Shown here in pieces: positions 55,533-63,711 of a stretch of DNA of 64,000 nt. The stretch is from an uncultured Pelagibacteraceae bacterium (GTDB lineage: Bacteria > Pseudomonadota > Alphaproteobacteria > Pelagibacterales > Pelagibacteraceae), in assembly GCA_902581445.1 (NCBI GenBank), contig CACHOG010000003.1:1-64000 (forward strand), in the 5' to 3' direction. The position numbers were made by a program, and so were the translations under genes. Below the pieces are notes generated by a model. It searched no databases. It worked only from the letters and a program-made list of their open reading frames with translations, and was not told the DNA's origin. How positions within the stretch are numbered: the stretch's first letter is position 1; each line of letters starts with the position of its first letter.

Positions 55533-56026
55533 TAATTGTAATCCTTATCATCAATTAATTTTATAATTTCCGCTATGTATTGGAGTATCATCAAAATAGC
55601 TCCTATCATCATTGAAGAATATGGTATCCAAAGCGGAGGATCCCAAACAGTTCCTGTTGAATAATTTTTTGTAAATGCTTCCTCAACCATTAAAAAACCA
55701 AAATAAAATAGTATTAAGAAGAAAAGTAAACTTAAAAAGGATGTAAAAATTTTTAATCTAATAATATTTTTATTAGATAAAAAATCATATATCCATTCCA
55801 TACTAACATGTGCCTTTTCACTTAAAACATATGCGCTACCAATAAATGTTGATGCAACTAAAAGCATTGTTACCAGTTCTGTTTGCCAAGTAATTGCTCT
55901 TTGGAAAAAGTATCTTTCGAATACTAATTCTACAATGACTAAAATAGATAATAGTAATGCTAAAACAGCAAAAGCCCCACAAGCCTGCGCAACAAGATTA
56001 CAAAACTTTAAATACTTTTTTTTCAT
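55532..56026 (-). CDS. TRAP transporter small permease (DctQ type)
   Basis: A 164-residue membrane protein with four hydrophobic segments and the DctQ-like core (FERYFFQRAITWQTELVTMLLV, then AHVSMEWIYDFL). It associates with the large TRAP permease. The ATG at 56026 follows directly after the T-tract of the hairpin at 56033-56060, with no space for a Shine-Dalgarno. The same layout occurs at the sugar ABC operon. Confidence 0.93.
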   Translation of the reverse strand: MKKKYLKFCNLVAQACGAFAVLALLLSILVIVELVFERYFFQRAITWQTELVTMLLVASTFIGSAYVLSEKAHVSMEWIYDFLSNKNIIRLKIFTSFLSLLFFLILFYFGFLMVEEAFTKNYSTGTVWDPPLWIPYSSMMIGAILMILQYIAEIIKLIDDKDYN

Positions 56027-56032
56027 AAAAAA

Positions 56033-56060
56033 AACCCCTATTTAAAATTAAATAGGGGTT
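56033..56060 (-). terminator. Hairpin plus U-tract between TRAP binding-protein and permease genes
   Basis: On the minus strand AACCCCTATTT (56060-56050) pairs with AAATAGGGGTT (56043-56033) in a perfect 11-bp stem with a six-base loop. A T-tract follows and runs to the ATG of the small permease at 56026. It is 17 bases after the binding-protein stop and probably ends most transcripts there. Confidence 0.85.
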
Positions 56061-56077
56061 CTTCTTTATATATTTTT

Positions 56078-57088
56078 TTATTTAACTGATAAAGCCATTT
56101 CCATTAGCTTATCGCCACCTGGAACTTTTTCAGCAAATGCTTTGTGAGAAGATTTTTTAGCAATCTCAACCCAAGCTGCATGATCTTTTGCATTCATATA
56201 TACTAATTTTACACCTGCTGCTTTGTAGGCGTCTTCAAATTTTTTATCTAAATTTTCGACTTGAGCAGTCATATATTTTTCTGCAACTTTTCCGGCTTTC
56301 ATTAAAGCATCTTGTTGTTTAGAGTTTAATTTATCAAAACTCATTTTTGACATTAAAATTGGCTCGTACATAAACCATAATCCAAATTTACCTGGAGGAG
56401 TTGCACAAGTTACTTGTTCATAAATCTTATAACTTACAAAACTTCCTGAACTAGTATTTGCACCAGTAAGTACTCCAGTTTGAAGACCAGTATAAATTTC
56501 AGATGATGGCATACTTTGTATACCTGCACCAGCTGCCTCTAGCATTTGGTTAAATGCTTTACCAGCCGCTCTCATAACTTGTCCTTTAGCATCACTAGGA
56601 TTTTTTATGCATTTTGTTTTAGATGCAAAACCTCCACCTAACCAAGCGTCAGATAATACAACTACACCAGCGTCGTTAATAATTTTTTTAATCTCAGTCA
56701 TCATTGGACCTTTATTAAATCTCAATGCATGATCGTGATTTTTAACTGTTCCTGGCATTAGAGTTGCATCAAATTCTGGATGAAACTTAGATGCATACGC
56801 TAATGGAAAAGCAGAAATATCCAATTGACCAGTTGTCATTGGTTTCCACTGTTCTTTTGGTTTGTAAAGTGATTTTGCAGGATAAATTCTGATATCTACT
56901 CCTACATTTGCTTTTTTCATTTCATCAGCGATTATCTGTACCATTTCGTGTCTTGGATCATAAGATCCATCAGCTCTAGGCGTACCTGGCCATTGGTGGC
57001 TCGCTTTTAAAGTAACAGCATAAGCCGATCCAACTGTGGTTAGGACAAATACTAATGAAGTTAAAAATAAATATATTTTTTTAAACAT
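56078..57088 (-). CDS. TRAP transporter periplasmic binding protein (DctP type)
   Basis: A 336-residue DctP-family protein with a signal peptide (residues 1-24, ending AYA). The N-terminal strand TLKASHQWPGTPRADGS and the central segment PSSEIYTGLQTGVLTGANT resemble DctP binding proteins; the conserved Arg expected for carboxylate binding may be in MRAAGKAF near residue 170. It delivers an organic anion to the DctQM permease. A strong AAGGGG Shine-Dalgarno lies five bases before the ATG. A good sigma70 promoter is found at 57122-57150. Confidence 0.93.
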   Translation of the reverse strand: MFKKIYLFLTSLVFVLTTVGSAYAVTLKASHQWPGTPRADGSYDPRHEMVQIIADEMKKANVGVDIRIYPAKSLYKPKEQWKPMTTGQLDISAFPLAYASKFHPEFDATLMPGTVKNHDHALRFNKGPMMTEIKKIINDAGVVVLSDAWLGGGFASKTKCIKNPSDAKGQVMRAAGKAFNQMLEAAGAGIQSMPSSEIYTGLQTGVLTGANTSSGSFVSYKIYEQVTCATPPGKFGLWFMYEPILMSKMSFDKLNSKQQDALMKAGKVAEKYMTAQVENLDKKFEDAYKAAGVKLVYMNAKDHAAWVEIAKKSSHKAFAEKVPGGDKLMEMALSVK

Positions 57089-57093
57089 TTTTT

Positions 57094-57099
57094 CCCCTT
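57094..57099 (-). promoter_or_regulatory. G-rich Shine-Dalgarno of the TRAP binding protein
   Basis: Minus-strand AAGGGG is five bases from ATG at 57088, the same motif and spacing as in front of the sugar-binding protein gene. Confidence 0.7.
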
Positions 57100-57121
57100 C
57101 TTTAGTTATTAAAAAAAGTGT

Positions 57122-57150
57122 ATTAAAGATAAGATATGATTAAGAGTCAA
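57122..57150 (-). promoter_or_regulatory. Sigma70-type promoter of the TRAP operon
   Basis: Minus-strand TTGACT (57150-57145) and TTTAAT (57127-57122) each match consensus at five of six positions and are 17 bases apart. The expected transcription start near 57115 gives a leader of about 27 bases that includes the AAGGGG Shine-Dalgarno. Confidence 0.68.
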
Positions 57151-57185
57151 GTTCGCTATTAACTCATATATAACTTTATTAATTT

Positions 57186-58331
57186 ATGGATGGACCTTTA
57201 AAAAACTTACTAGTAGTTGATTTAACAAGAGTATTAGTAGGCCCTTATTGTACAATGATGCTCTCAGACATGGGTGCAAGAGTCATAAAAGTAGAAGCAC
57301 CAGGTATAGGTGATGACTCTAGAAAATTTGGGCCTTTTGTCAAAGATAATTCAGCCTATTTCATGTCACTAAATAGAGGAAAAGAAAGTATTGCCTTAAA
57401 CTTAAAAGATGAAGAAGATAAAAAAATATTTTTAAATATATTAAGTAAAGCAGATATTCTTGTTGAAAATTTTAAGCCAGGAACATTAGAGAAATGGGGT
57501 TTTGGCTGGAAAGATATGCGTAAAAAATTTCCAAAATTAATTTACGCTTCTGCATCCGGCTTTGGTCAAACTGGACCATTAAAAGAATTACCTGCATACG
57601 ATATGGTTGTTCAGGGAATGGGAGGTTTAATGAGTGTTACCGGACAACCTAATTCTGAACCTACTAGAGTTGGAACGTCTATTGGAGATATTACAGCTGC
57701 ACTATTTACTACAATTGGAATCAATGCTGCTCTTTATGATAGAGAAAAAACAGGTAAGGGAATGTTTATCGATGTTTCAATGCTCGATTGTCAAATTGCA
57801 ATTTTAGAAAATGCAATTGCACGTTATTTATCAAAAAATGAAATACCGAAACCAATGGGATCAAGACACCCATCTATTGCACCATTTGAGGCTTTTAAAA
57901 CAAACGATAGCTACATAATAATTGCTGCAGGAAATGACAAACTTTTTGAAAAATTATGTAATGTTCTTGAATTAAATGATTTACCCCAGAATGAAAAATT
58001 TAAAAGTAATTCTTTACGTTGTGAAAATATGAATGAACTTAAATTAATTATGGAGGAAAAACTCAAATCTTTAAATACTAAGGATTGGATACAAAAAATG
58101 GAGAATGAAAAAATTCCGTGTGGTCCTATTTTTAATATAAAAGATGCTGTAGAAAATCCACAAATAAAATCAAGAAATATGATAGTTGATACTTTTCACA
58201 AAGTTGTTGGTGATTTTAAAACGGCAGGTAATCCAATCAAAATGTCCTCATATAAAGATGAAACAAAAAGAGGAGATATCCCAGATTTAGACGAACATAG
58301 AAAAAAAATTATTGAGGAGTTTTGTAATTAG
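57186..58331 (+). CDS. CaiB/BaiF-type CoA-transferase
   Basis: A 381-residue class III CoA-transferase. N-terminal [19 protein letters not shown] and the loop [14 protein letters not shown] are typical; catalytic Asp is expected in the [21 protein letters not shown] segment near residue 140. Such enzymes move CoA between organic acids. It is divergent from the TRAP operon, so it might activate the imported acid, but this is inference. The stop overlaps the convergent rpoZ stop by four bases. Confidence 0.93.
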   Translation: MDGPLKNLLVVDLTRVLVGPYCTMMLSDMGARVIKVEAPGIGDDSRKFGPFVKDNSAYFMSLNRGKESIALNLKDEEDKKIFLNILSKADILVENFKPGTLEKWGFGWKDMRKKFPKLIYASASGFGQTGPLKELPAYDMVVQGMGGLMSVTGQPNSEPTRVGTSIGDITAALFTTIGINAALYDREKTGKGMFIDVSMLDCQIAILENAIARYLSKNEIPKPMGSRHPSIAPFEAFKTNDSYIIIAAGNDKLFEKLCNVLELNDLPQNEKFKSNSLRCENMNELKLIMEEKLKSLNTKDWIQKMENEKIPCGPIFNIKDAVENPQIKSRNMIVDTFHKVVGDFKTAGNPIKMSSYKDETKRGDIPDLDEHRKKIIEEFCN

Positions 58332-58837
58332 TCTTGATTTGCGTTTTCGCTTGGCTCTTTAATCTCTTGGTCTTTTAAATCTTCAACAGATGCATCCTCT
58401 GTTTCTCCAGAAGGTTCAGCTTGTTCAGTAGGTTGCGTTGGAGCACTTTGAGCAATATCTTCTTTAGAAAAAGCTTGTGTTTTTTCAGGGATTTTTCTAG
58501 CTCTTTTAGAAGGTAATATTGGTGTTCCGCTCTTAGATATTTCACCCTTGTACAAGTTTTCAAAATCATCACCTACTTCTTCATCTTCTGTTAATGAGTC
58601 ATCAACTTGTTCTACATGTTTTCTAAGTTTATAAACTCCACTATCAATTAAATCTGAAACTTTAACATTCTCATTTGCAATTTCCCTTAAAGAAATTACT
58701 GTATTTTTGTCGTTATCGATACTGACAGTTGGTTCAACACCTGAGTTTAATTGTGTTGTTCTCTCTTTAGCAACTAAAACTAATTCGTAAGGACTTTCTA
58801 CTTTATCTACACAATCTTCAACTGTTACCCTGGCCAT
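58328..58837 (-). CDS. rpoZ: RNA polymerase omega subunit with an extended acidic tail
   Basis: A 169-residue protein whose first about 65 residues match omega ([33 protein letters not shown]). The C-terminal 100 residues are acidic and Ser/Pro/Gln/Glu-rich, probably disordered, and contain no recognised domain. E. coli omega is about 90 residues and alphaproteobacterial ones are longer. It supports RNA polymerase assembly. A hairpin is not visible after the stop. Confidence 0.93.
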   Translation of the reverse strand: MARVTVEDCVDKVESPYELVLVAKERTTQLNSGVEPTVSIDNDKNTVISLREIANENVKVSDLIDSGVYKLRKHVEQVDDSLTEDEEVGDDFENLYKGEISKSGTPILPSKRARKIPEKTQAFSKEDIAQSAPTQPTEQAEPSGETEDASVEDLKDQEIKEPSENANQD

Positions 58838-58879
58838 GCGGGGTATTTATACCTGCTTATGAATAAAATCAAGGTATTT

Positions 58880-60088
58880 TTATACCTTAACAGGATTTAG
58901 TTTGGATCTGATAATAAAAAGCATGATCAAAGATATGGATATATAAACGCTTGATATTGCCGCAATTTTCTCAATAGAAAAACCACGGTCGATCAAAATT
59001 CCAAAAAAGGCTGTTCCAAAAGCTGTTGAGAATACCATTAGTGCTGTTGTCAAAGCTTTAATCGATCCAATATATTTAACACCATAAATTTCTGCCCAAG
59101 TAGAAGACCCTAGAACGTTTGCGAAACCATTAGAAATACCAATTAAACCTAAAAAAATAAATGCCGTAAGAGGATTGTTAAAATAAATTATCACTATTGT
59201 TGCAAGTAAAAGAGGTAAATTCATGTAAACCAATATTTTTCTGCTAGTAAACTTATCAATTAAAAAACCAGATACGAATAATGTTATCACTGACATAATT
59301 GAATAAACCATAAAGGATTGAGCTATGATGTATGGTCCCCAATTTTTTGACTCTAATATAAAAGATTGATAAACAAAAGTTCCTGTGGCTATCCAAGGCA
59401 TAGCTAGCATGTTAGCGCTGATGATGTAGAATCTATAATCTTTTAAAACTTCAATTCTTTTCCAATCTTTAATCTTATTATTAACTTTGTTTTCTAAATT
59501 GTCAGTTTCTCTAGATTCTAAGTTTAAGTTCTTTACTAAAAAAAATGAAACTGTCGGTAAAAATAATATTACAATTAAAGAAATTACAATCCATATATCT
59601 CTCCATTCATAAATGGTTAAAAGGTAAATTATTAGCACTGGTAAAATAAATTCTGATGTAGATAAACCAAACCAAGAGGTGCTTAAAGCTTTACCTCTAG
59701 ATTTTGTAAAAAATCTTGAAATCGTTGTTGATGCGGTATGAGACATCATACCTTGACCTGAAAATCTCATAAAAAGAATTGCCAAAAATAGGTAATAAAC
59801 TGATGATATCTTTGAAAAGAAAAAACAAGAAAATGCTAATAAAATTATTACCAAGTAAGAAAATTTGAGAATATTAATATCGTCAATTTTTTTTCCAAAC
59901 CAAACTAGAATTATGCTACTAAGTAAAGTTGCTGATGCATAAATTGAGCCAAATTGTCCATGAGTAATTGAAAGAGCTTCCCTTATGCTTGAATTGAAAA
60001 GACCAAGAAAAAAACTCTGTCCAAAGCTTGAAAAAAATGTAAAAATAAATCCAAATAAAATTACTTTTAAACTTAAATTTTTAAACAT
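58880..60088 (-). CDS. MFS transporter
   Basis: About 402 residues from ATG at 60088, with an alternative ATG at 60118 that would overlap the divergent dehydrogenase gene by 23 bases. There are about twelve hydrophobic helices, with the loop motif VWFGKKIDD between helices 2 and 3 resembling MFS motif A, and HTASTTISRFFTKSRGKALS in the central first half, typical of oxalate/monocarboxylate-like MFS permeases. The substrate is unknown. Only seven bases separate the start codons of this gene and 60096. Confidence 0.85.
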   Translation of the reverse strand: MFKNLSLKVILFGFIFTFFSSFGQSFFLGLFNSSIREALSITHGQFGSIYASATLLSSIILVWFGKKIDDINILKFSYLVIILLAFSCFFFSKISSVYYLFLAILFMRFSGQGMMSHTASTTISRFFTKSRGKALSTSWFGLSTSEFILPVLIIYLLTIYEWRDIWIVISLIVILFLPTVSFFLVKNLNLESRETDNLENKVNNKIKDWKRIEVLKDYRFYIISANMLAMPWIATGTFVYQSFILESKNWGPYIIAQSFMVYSIMSVITLFVSGFLIDKFTSRKILVYMNLPLLLATIVIIYFNNPLTAFIFLGLIGISNGFANVLGSSTWAEIYGVKYIGSIKALTTALMVFSTAFGTAFFGILIDRGFSIEKIAAISSVYISISLIMLFIIRSKLNPVKV

Positions 60089-60095
60089 AAAAAAA

Positions 60096-60965
60096 ATGAC
60101 TTGTAATGTTGCTTTCATAGGTCTTGGTGTAATGGGTTATCCAATGGCTGGATATATATCAAAAGGCGGACACAATGTAACTGTTTTTAATAGAACACAT
60201 TCAAAAGCAGAAAAATGGATAAAAGAATTTAAAGGCAATATGGCTAAAACTCCAGCAGAAGCTGCAAAGGATGCGGAATATATTTTTACCTGCGTCGGAA
60301 ATGATAATGATTTACGAGAGGTTACCTTTGGTGAGAATGGTGTATTTAAAACAATTAAAAAGGGATCAGTTTACATTGATAACACAACTGCATCTGCAAC
60401 AATTGCTAGAGAAATTTATGAGTATGCAAAGAAAAAAGGATTTGGATCCCTAGATGCTCCAGTATCAGGTGGTCAAGCTGGTGCTGAAAATGGTGCTCTT
60501 ACAGTAATGATTGGTGGAGATCAAACAGATTTCGATAAAGCAAAAGATAAAATTGACTGTTACAGCAAAAAAATGAAATTGCTTGGAAAAGCTGGAAACG
60601 GACAATTAGCAAAAATGGTAAATCAAATCTGTATCGCAGGTCTAGTTCAGGGGCTATCTGAAGCTATTAATTTTGGAATGAAAGCTGGGTTAAACATGGA
60701 TGACGTTATTGAAGTTATTTCAAAAGGTGCTGCACAATCTTGGCAAATGGAAAATAGATTTAAAACAATGATAGATGATAAATTTGATTTTGGTTTTGCA
60801 GTAGATTGGATGAGAAAAGATCTAAAAATTGCGATGGAAGAGGCAAAAAATAATGGATCATTATTGCCTGTAACTGAAATAGTGGATACATATTATAGTG
60901 AAATTCAGGGAATGGGTGGAAACCGGTGGGATACATCAAGTTTAATTAAAAGATTTAGGAAATAA
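60096..60965 (+). CDS. 3-hydroxyisobutyrate dehydrogenase-family oxidoreductase
   Basis: About 289 residues from the ATG at 60096, where the Rossmann fold begins at once with FIGLGVMGYPMAGYI; the longer upstream frame lies in the opposing MFS gene and is not coding. The catalytic signature DAPVSGGQAGAENGAL is near residue 120, and the catalytic Lys is in GNGQLAKMVNQ. Family members oxidise beta-hydroxyacids such as 3-hydroxyisobutyrate, tartronate semialdehyde or related acids. The following gene starts five bases downstream. Confidence 0.9.
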   Translation: MTCNVAFIGLGVMGYPMAGYISKGGHNVTVFNRTHSKAEKWIKEFKGNMAKTPAEAAKDAEYIFTCVGNDNDLREVTFGENGVFKTIKKGSVYIDNTTASATIAREIYEYAKKKGFGSLDAPVSGGQAGAENGALTVMIGGDQTDFDKAKDKIDCYSKKMKLLGKAGNGQLAKMVNQICIAGLVQGLSEAINFGMKAGLNMDDVIEVISKGAAQSWQMENRFKTMIDDKFDFGFAVDWMRKDLKIAMEEAKNNGSLLPVTEIVDTYYSEIQGMGGNRWDTSSLIKRFRK

Positions 60966-60970
60966 AAAGT

Positions 60971-61570
60971 ATGCAGCCAGCATACTACGAAAATTTAGAT
61001 GAAATTCAAAATAAGTACTGGTCAATGCTTGATGATGCTGTGACTAACAGAGGTTCATCATTCAGAATTCCTGTCTTTATCTGTGCTCATCAAGATGAAG
61101 TTGATGGTAGAATTGTTGTTTTAAGAAAAACTGATAGAGCAAATAATCTACTACAATTTCATACTGATGTAAGATCACCAAAAGTGAATATTTTAAAAAA
61201 AAATAAAAATGCTTCTCTAATTTTCTACGATAAAGAGGAAAAGATACAATTAAGAGTGAAAGTTGAGTGTGAGGTTAATAATAAAAATTCTACTACTGAA
61301 GAATCTTGGAAAAAAACCCAACATATAAGTAGACGTTGCTATCTTACTGATTGTCCTCCAGGCACCAAATCGGAAAATCCAACTTCTGGAATGATATCTA
61401 AATTAGAAGACTTTAATTATACCATGGAACAAAGTGAAAAAGGCTATAAGAATTTTACTGTTATAAAATGTAAAATTAAATCAATTGAGTGGCTTTACCT
61501 AGCTGCTAAAGGGCATCGTAGAGCTAAGTTTGATTTAGTAAACAAAAAAGAAAGTTGGCTAGTACCATAA
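60971..61570 (+). CDS. FMN-binding split-barrel protein (PNPOx-like, Alr4036 type)
   Basis: A 199-residue protein resembling pyridoxamine-5'-phosphate oxidase-like FMN proteins: GRIVVLRKTDRANNLLQFHTDVRSPKVN in the first half corresponds to the FMN-binding strands, and SIEWLYLAAKGHRRAKFDL occurs at the end. The pairing residues of true PdxH are not obvious. It follows the dehydrogenase by five bases and overlaps the carbonic-anhydrase-like start (TAATG). Substrate unknown. Confidence 0.8.
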   Translation: MQPAYYENLDEIQNKYWSMLDDAVTNRGSSFRIPVFICAHQDEVDGRIVVLRKTDRANNLLQFHTDVRSPKVNILKKNKNASLIFYDKEEKIQLRVKVECEVNNKNSTTEESWKKTQHISRRCYLTDCPPGTKSENPTSGMISKLEDFNYTMEQSEKGYKNFTVIKCKIKSIEWLYLAAKGHRRAKFDLVNKKESWLVP

Positions 61571-61965
61571 TGAAAAAATATGAGGCAATGGTTCTTTCTT
61601 GTATCGATCCTAGATTTCAACATAAAGTATTTAAATATTTAAAAACTAAAAAACTTAGAGGAAAATATAGCTCATTTACCATTGCGGGTGCAGCTATTGG
61701 AGTAGCTCACAAAAAATTTAAAAAATGGCGTTCTACTTTTTTAGATAATTTATCAATCTCAATAAAATTACATAATATTAAAAGACTAATAGTGATAAAT
61801 CATAGTGATTGTGGCGCAGCAAAAATAGTTAATGGAAAAAAGGAATTTAATTATTCTGTTGAAAACAAAATACATCAAGAGTCTTTTAAAAAGATAAAAA
61901 AAATTTTAAGTAAAAAATTTCCTACTTTAAAAGTAAATTTTAAAATTTTATCTCTTAATGATTAA
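61570..61965 (+). CDS. Short beta-carbonic-anhydrase-like protein
   Basis: About 131 residues from ATG at 61570, overlapping the previous stop; a TTG at 61555 is a weaker alternative. The zinc-site motifs of beta-carbonic anhydrase are recognisable: CIDPR with Cys11, Asp13 and Arg15, and HSDCGA with His78 and Cys81. The protein is only about two thirds of the family length, lacking the usual C-terminal helices. It could hydrate CO2 or bind zinc in another way. Confidence 0.68.
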   Translation: MKKYEAMVLSCIDPRFQHKVFKYLKTKKLRGKYSSFTIAGAAIGVAHKKFKKWRSTFLDNLSISIKLHNIKRLIVINHSDCGAAKIVNGKKEFNYSVENKIHQESFKKIKKILSKKFPTLKVNFKILSLND

Positions 61966-61985
61966 TTTAATTTGGAAATTTAATA

Positions 61986-62615
61986 TTATACTACAATTTT
62001 TACTAATCTATCGTTTAGATTTATAATTTCAGAAACTTTTTCTTTTAACTCATCTACAGCCTTTTTTACGCCATATTCAACTTGGTCATAATCATCACAA
62101 ATAATTATTTTATTTTTCTTTAATTTTGATGTTATTATTTTTAAATCATTACTAACAGTTTCGTATGAATGGCCTCCGTCTAAAAAAACAAAATCAATAT
62201 TTTGCAAGTCTACTCTTGGCAACTGAACATCGCTCGAACCTTTTAGAAGTTTAACACATGTTCCAAATTTTTTTAATAATCCTTCTACAGACTTTAATGA
62301 ATTTAAGTCTTTGTTGAGTATTAAGTTAAAGAATATATGTTTAAACGGATTAGATAACCTGTTATGTTTAACTGTCATTTCTTTATGATCTAAGTCTATG
62401 TTTCTATCTTCAAAAAAGTCTATGCCGACAAATTTAAAATTATTTTTATGAATTTTTTTTAGGATTTCACATACATTCCTCGAAGTAACACCTTGGTAAA
62501 CTCCTACTTCTAAAAAATTAACTGGTTTATATTTTTCAATTTCTAATAACAAAAGTCTTGCAGAATCTAAATCCTTTTTAAAACTAGTTTTTCTAAAATA
62601 AAATTTAAATTTCAT
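61986..62615 (-). CDS. Class I SAM-dependent methyltransferase (Methyltransf_24-like)
   Basis: A 209-residue Rossmann methyltransferase. Motif I is FLEVGVYQGVTSRNV near residue 35; the second strand ends FVGIDFF; FVFLDGGHSYE and IIICDDYD are characteristic of Methyltransf_24/cephalosporin hydroxylase-like enzymes found in surface glycan loci. It ends 20 bases from the convergent gene. The acceptor is unknown. Confidence 0.8.
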   Translation of the reverse strand: MKFKFYFRKTSFKKDLDSARLLLLEIEKYKPVNFLEVGVYQGVTSRNVCEILKKIHKNNFKFVGIDFFEDRNIDLDHKEMTVKHNRLSNPFKHIFFNLILNKDLNSLKSVEGLLKKFGTCVKLLKGSSDVQLPRVDLQNIDFVFLDGGHSYETVSNDLKIITSKLKKNKIIICDDYDQVEYGVKKAVDELKEKVSEIINLNDRLVKIVV

Positions 62616-62618
62616 AAA

Positions 62619-63131
62619 TTAAAATATTGATTTTGAATATTTTTTCCAATTATCCTGATAATGTTTTGTATTTTCAGATACAGCTTTTTTTTCTTCTTCT
62701 GTGACCTCTCTCACTACTTTGCCAGGCGACCCAATTACAAGTGAATTGTCAGGGATAACTTTATTTTCAGTGATTAATGCTTTTGCACCAATTATACAAT
62801 TTTTTCCAATTTTTGCGTTGTTTAAGATTACGGCACCAATACCAATTAGACTGTTTTCTCCAATTGTACATCCATGAAGCATAACAAGATGACCCACGGT
62901 AACATTTTTTCCTATTTTTAATGGATAACCAGGATCAGTATGAAGCACACATCCATCTTGAATATTTGACCCTTCACCTACATGAATATTTTCTAAATCA
63001 CCTCTCAAAGTTGCATTAAACCATACACTTGTATTTTTTTCTAAAGTTACATCACCTATCACAACCGCATTGGGTGCTACCCAATTTTCGCCAGAGTTTT
63101 TTGGTTTTTTATCTTTTAAATCATAAAACAT
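62619..63131 (-). CDS. Gamma-carbonic anhydrase family protein
   Basis: A 170-residue left-handed beta-helix protein. Zinc-ligand His residues are placed in VLHTDPGYP and [10 protein letters not shown], as in the Cam/YrdA family. Members include active carbonic anhydrases and inactive YrdA-like proteins; the residues seen do not decide. It is three bases upstream of the methyltransferase gene and divergent from the thioredoxin-fold gene at 20 bases. Confidence 0.9.
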   Translation of the reverse strand: MFYDLKDKKPKNSGENWVAPNAVVIGDVTLEKNTSVWFNATLRGDLENIHVGEGSNIQDGCVLHTDPGYPLKIGKNVTVGHLVMLHGCTIGENSLIGIGAVILNNAKIGKNCIIGAKALITENKVIPDNSLVIGSPGKVVREVTEEEKKAVSENTKHYQDNWKKYSKSIF

Positions 63132-63151
63132 AAATTATATATTGTTGTATC

Positions 63152-63706
63152 ATGTCTCTTACAAAAACTCCAATTTGCGATTTTGGAAAAAAAGCTGAAA
63201 GTTTCAAACTTAAATCTACAGATAATAAAATAATTTCTTTAAATGATTTAAAAGGCGAAAAAGGAACTTTGATTATGTTTATTTGTAATCACTGTCCATA
63301 TGTTAAAGCAATAATTAAATATTTAGTTGAAGATTGTAAAAATATAAAAAAATTTGGAATTAATTCAGTTGCTATATGCTCTAACGATGTAAAAAATTAT
63401 CCAGAGGATTCTTTTGAAAACATGACTATCTTTTCAAAAGAAAATAATTTTTCTTTTCCATACCTTCACGATGAAACACAGGAAGTAGCTAAGATATATG
63501 ATGCTGTTTGTACACCAGACTTTTTTGCTTATAATAGTGACTTAGAACTTCAGTACAGAGGGAGAATTAAACAGTTAAAAGATTTAAAACCTATAGATGA
63601 AGGTGACAGTGAGTTATTTAAAGCTTTAACATTAATTTCAAAAACAGGTCAAGGCCCTGTAAAACAATACCCAAGTATGGGCTGTAATATAAAGTGGATT
63701 AAATAA
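63152..63706 (+). CDS. Thioredoxin-fold AhpC/TSA-like protein
   Basis: A 184-residue protein of the peroxiredoxin-like thioredoxin superfamily. The active-site segment is FICNHCPYVKAI, with a single Cys near residue 48 in place of a CxxC pair. CTPDFFAYNSDLELQYRGRI is typical of this family of AhpC/TSA proteins common in bacteria. It probably is a thiol-dependent reductase; the substrate is unknown. Confidence 0.87.
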   Translation: MSLTKTPICDFGKKAESFKLKSTDNKIISLNDLKGEKGTLIMFICNHCPYVKAIIKYLVEDCKNIKKFGINSVAICSNDVKNYPEDSFENMTIFSKENNFSFPYLHDETQEVAKIYDAVCTPDFFAYNSDLELQYRGRIKQLKDLKPIDEGDSELFKALTLISKTGQGPVKQYPSMGCNIKWIK

Positions 63707-63711
63707 AATAA

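Noticed and set aside
59985-60095. N-terminal extension of the beta-hydroxyacid dehydrogenase by 37 codons
   Set aside because: The extension is Lys-rich, lies antisense to the MFS gene and precedes a Rossmann fold that begins normally at the ATG at 60096.
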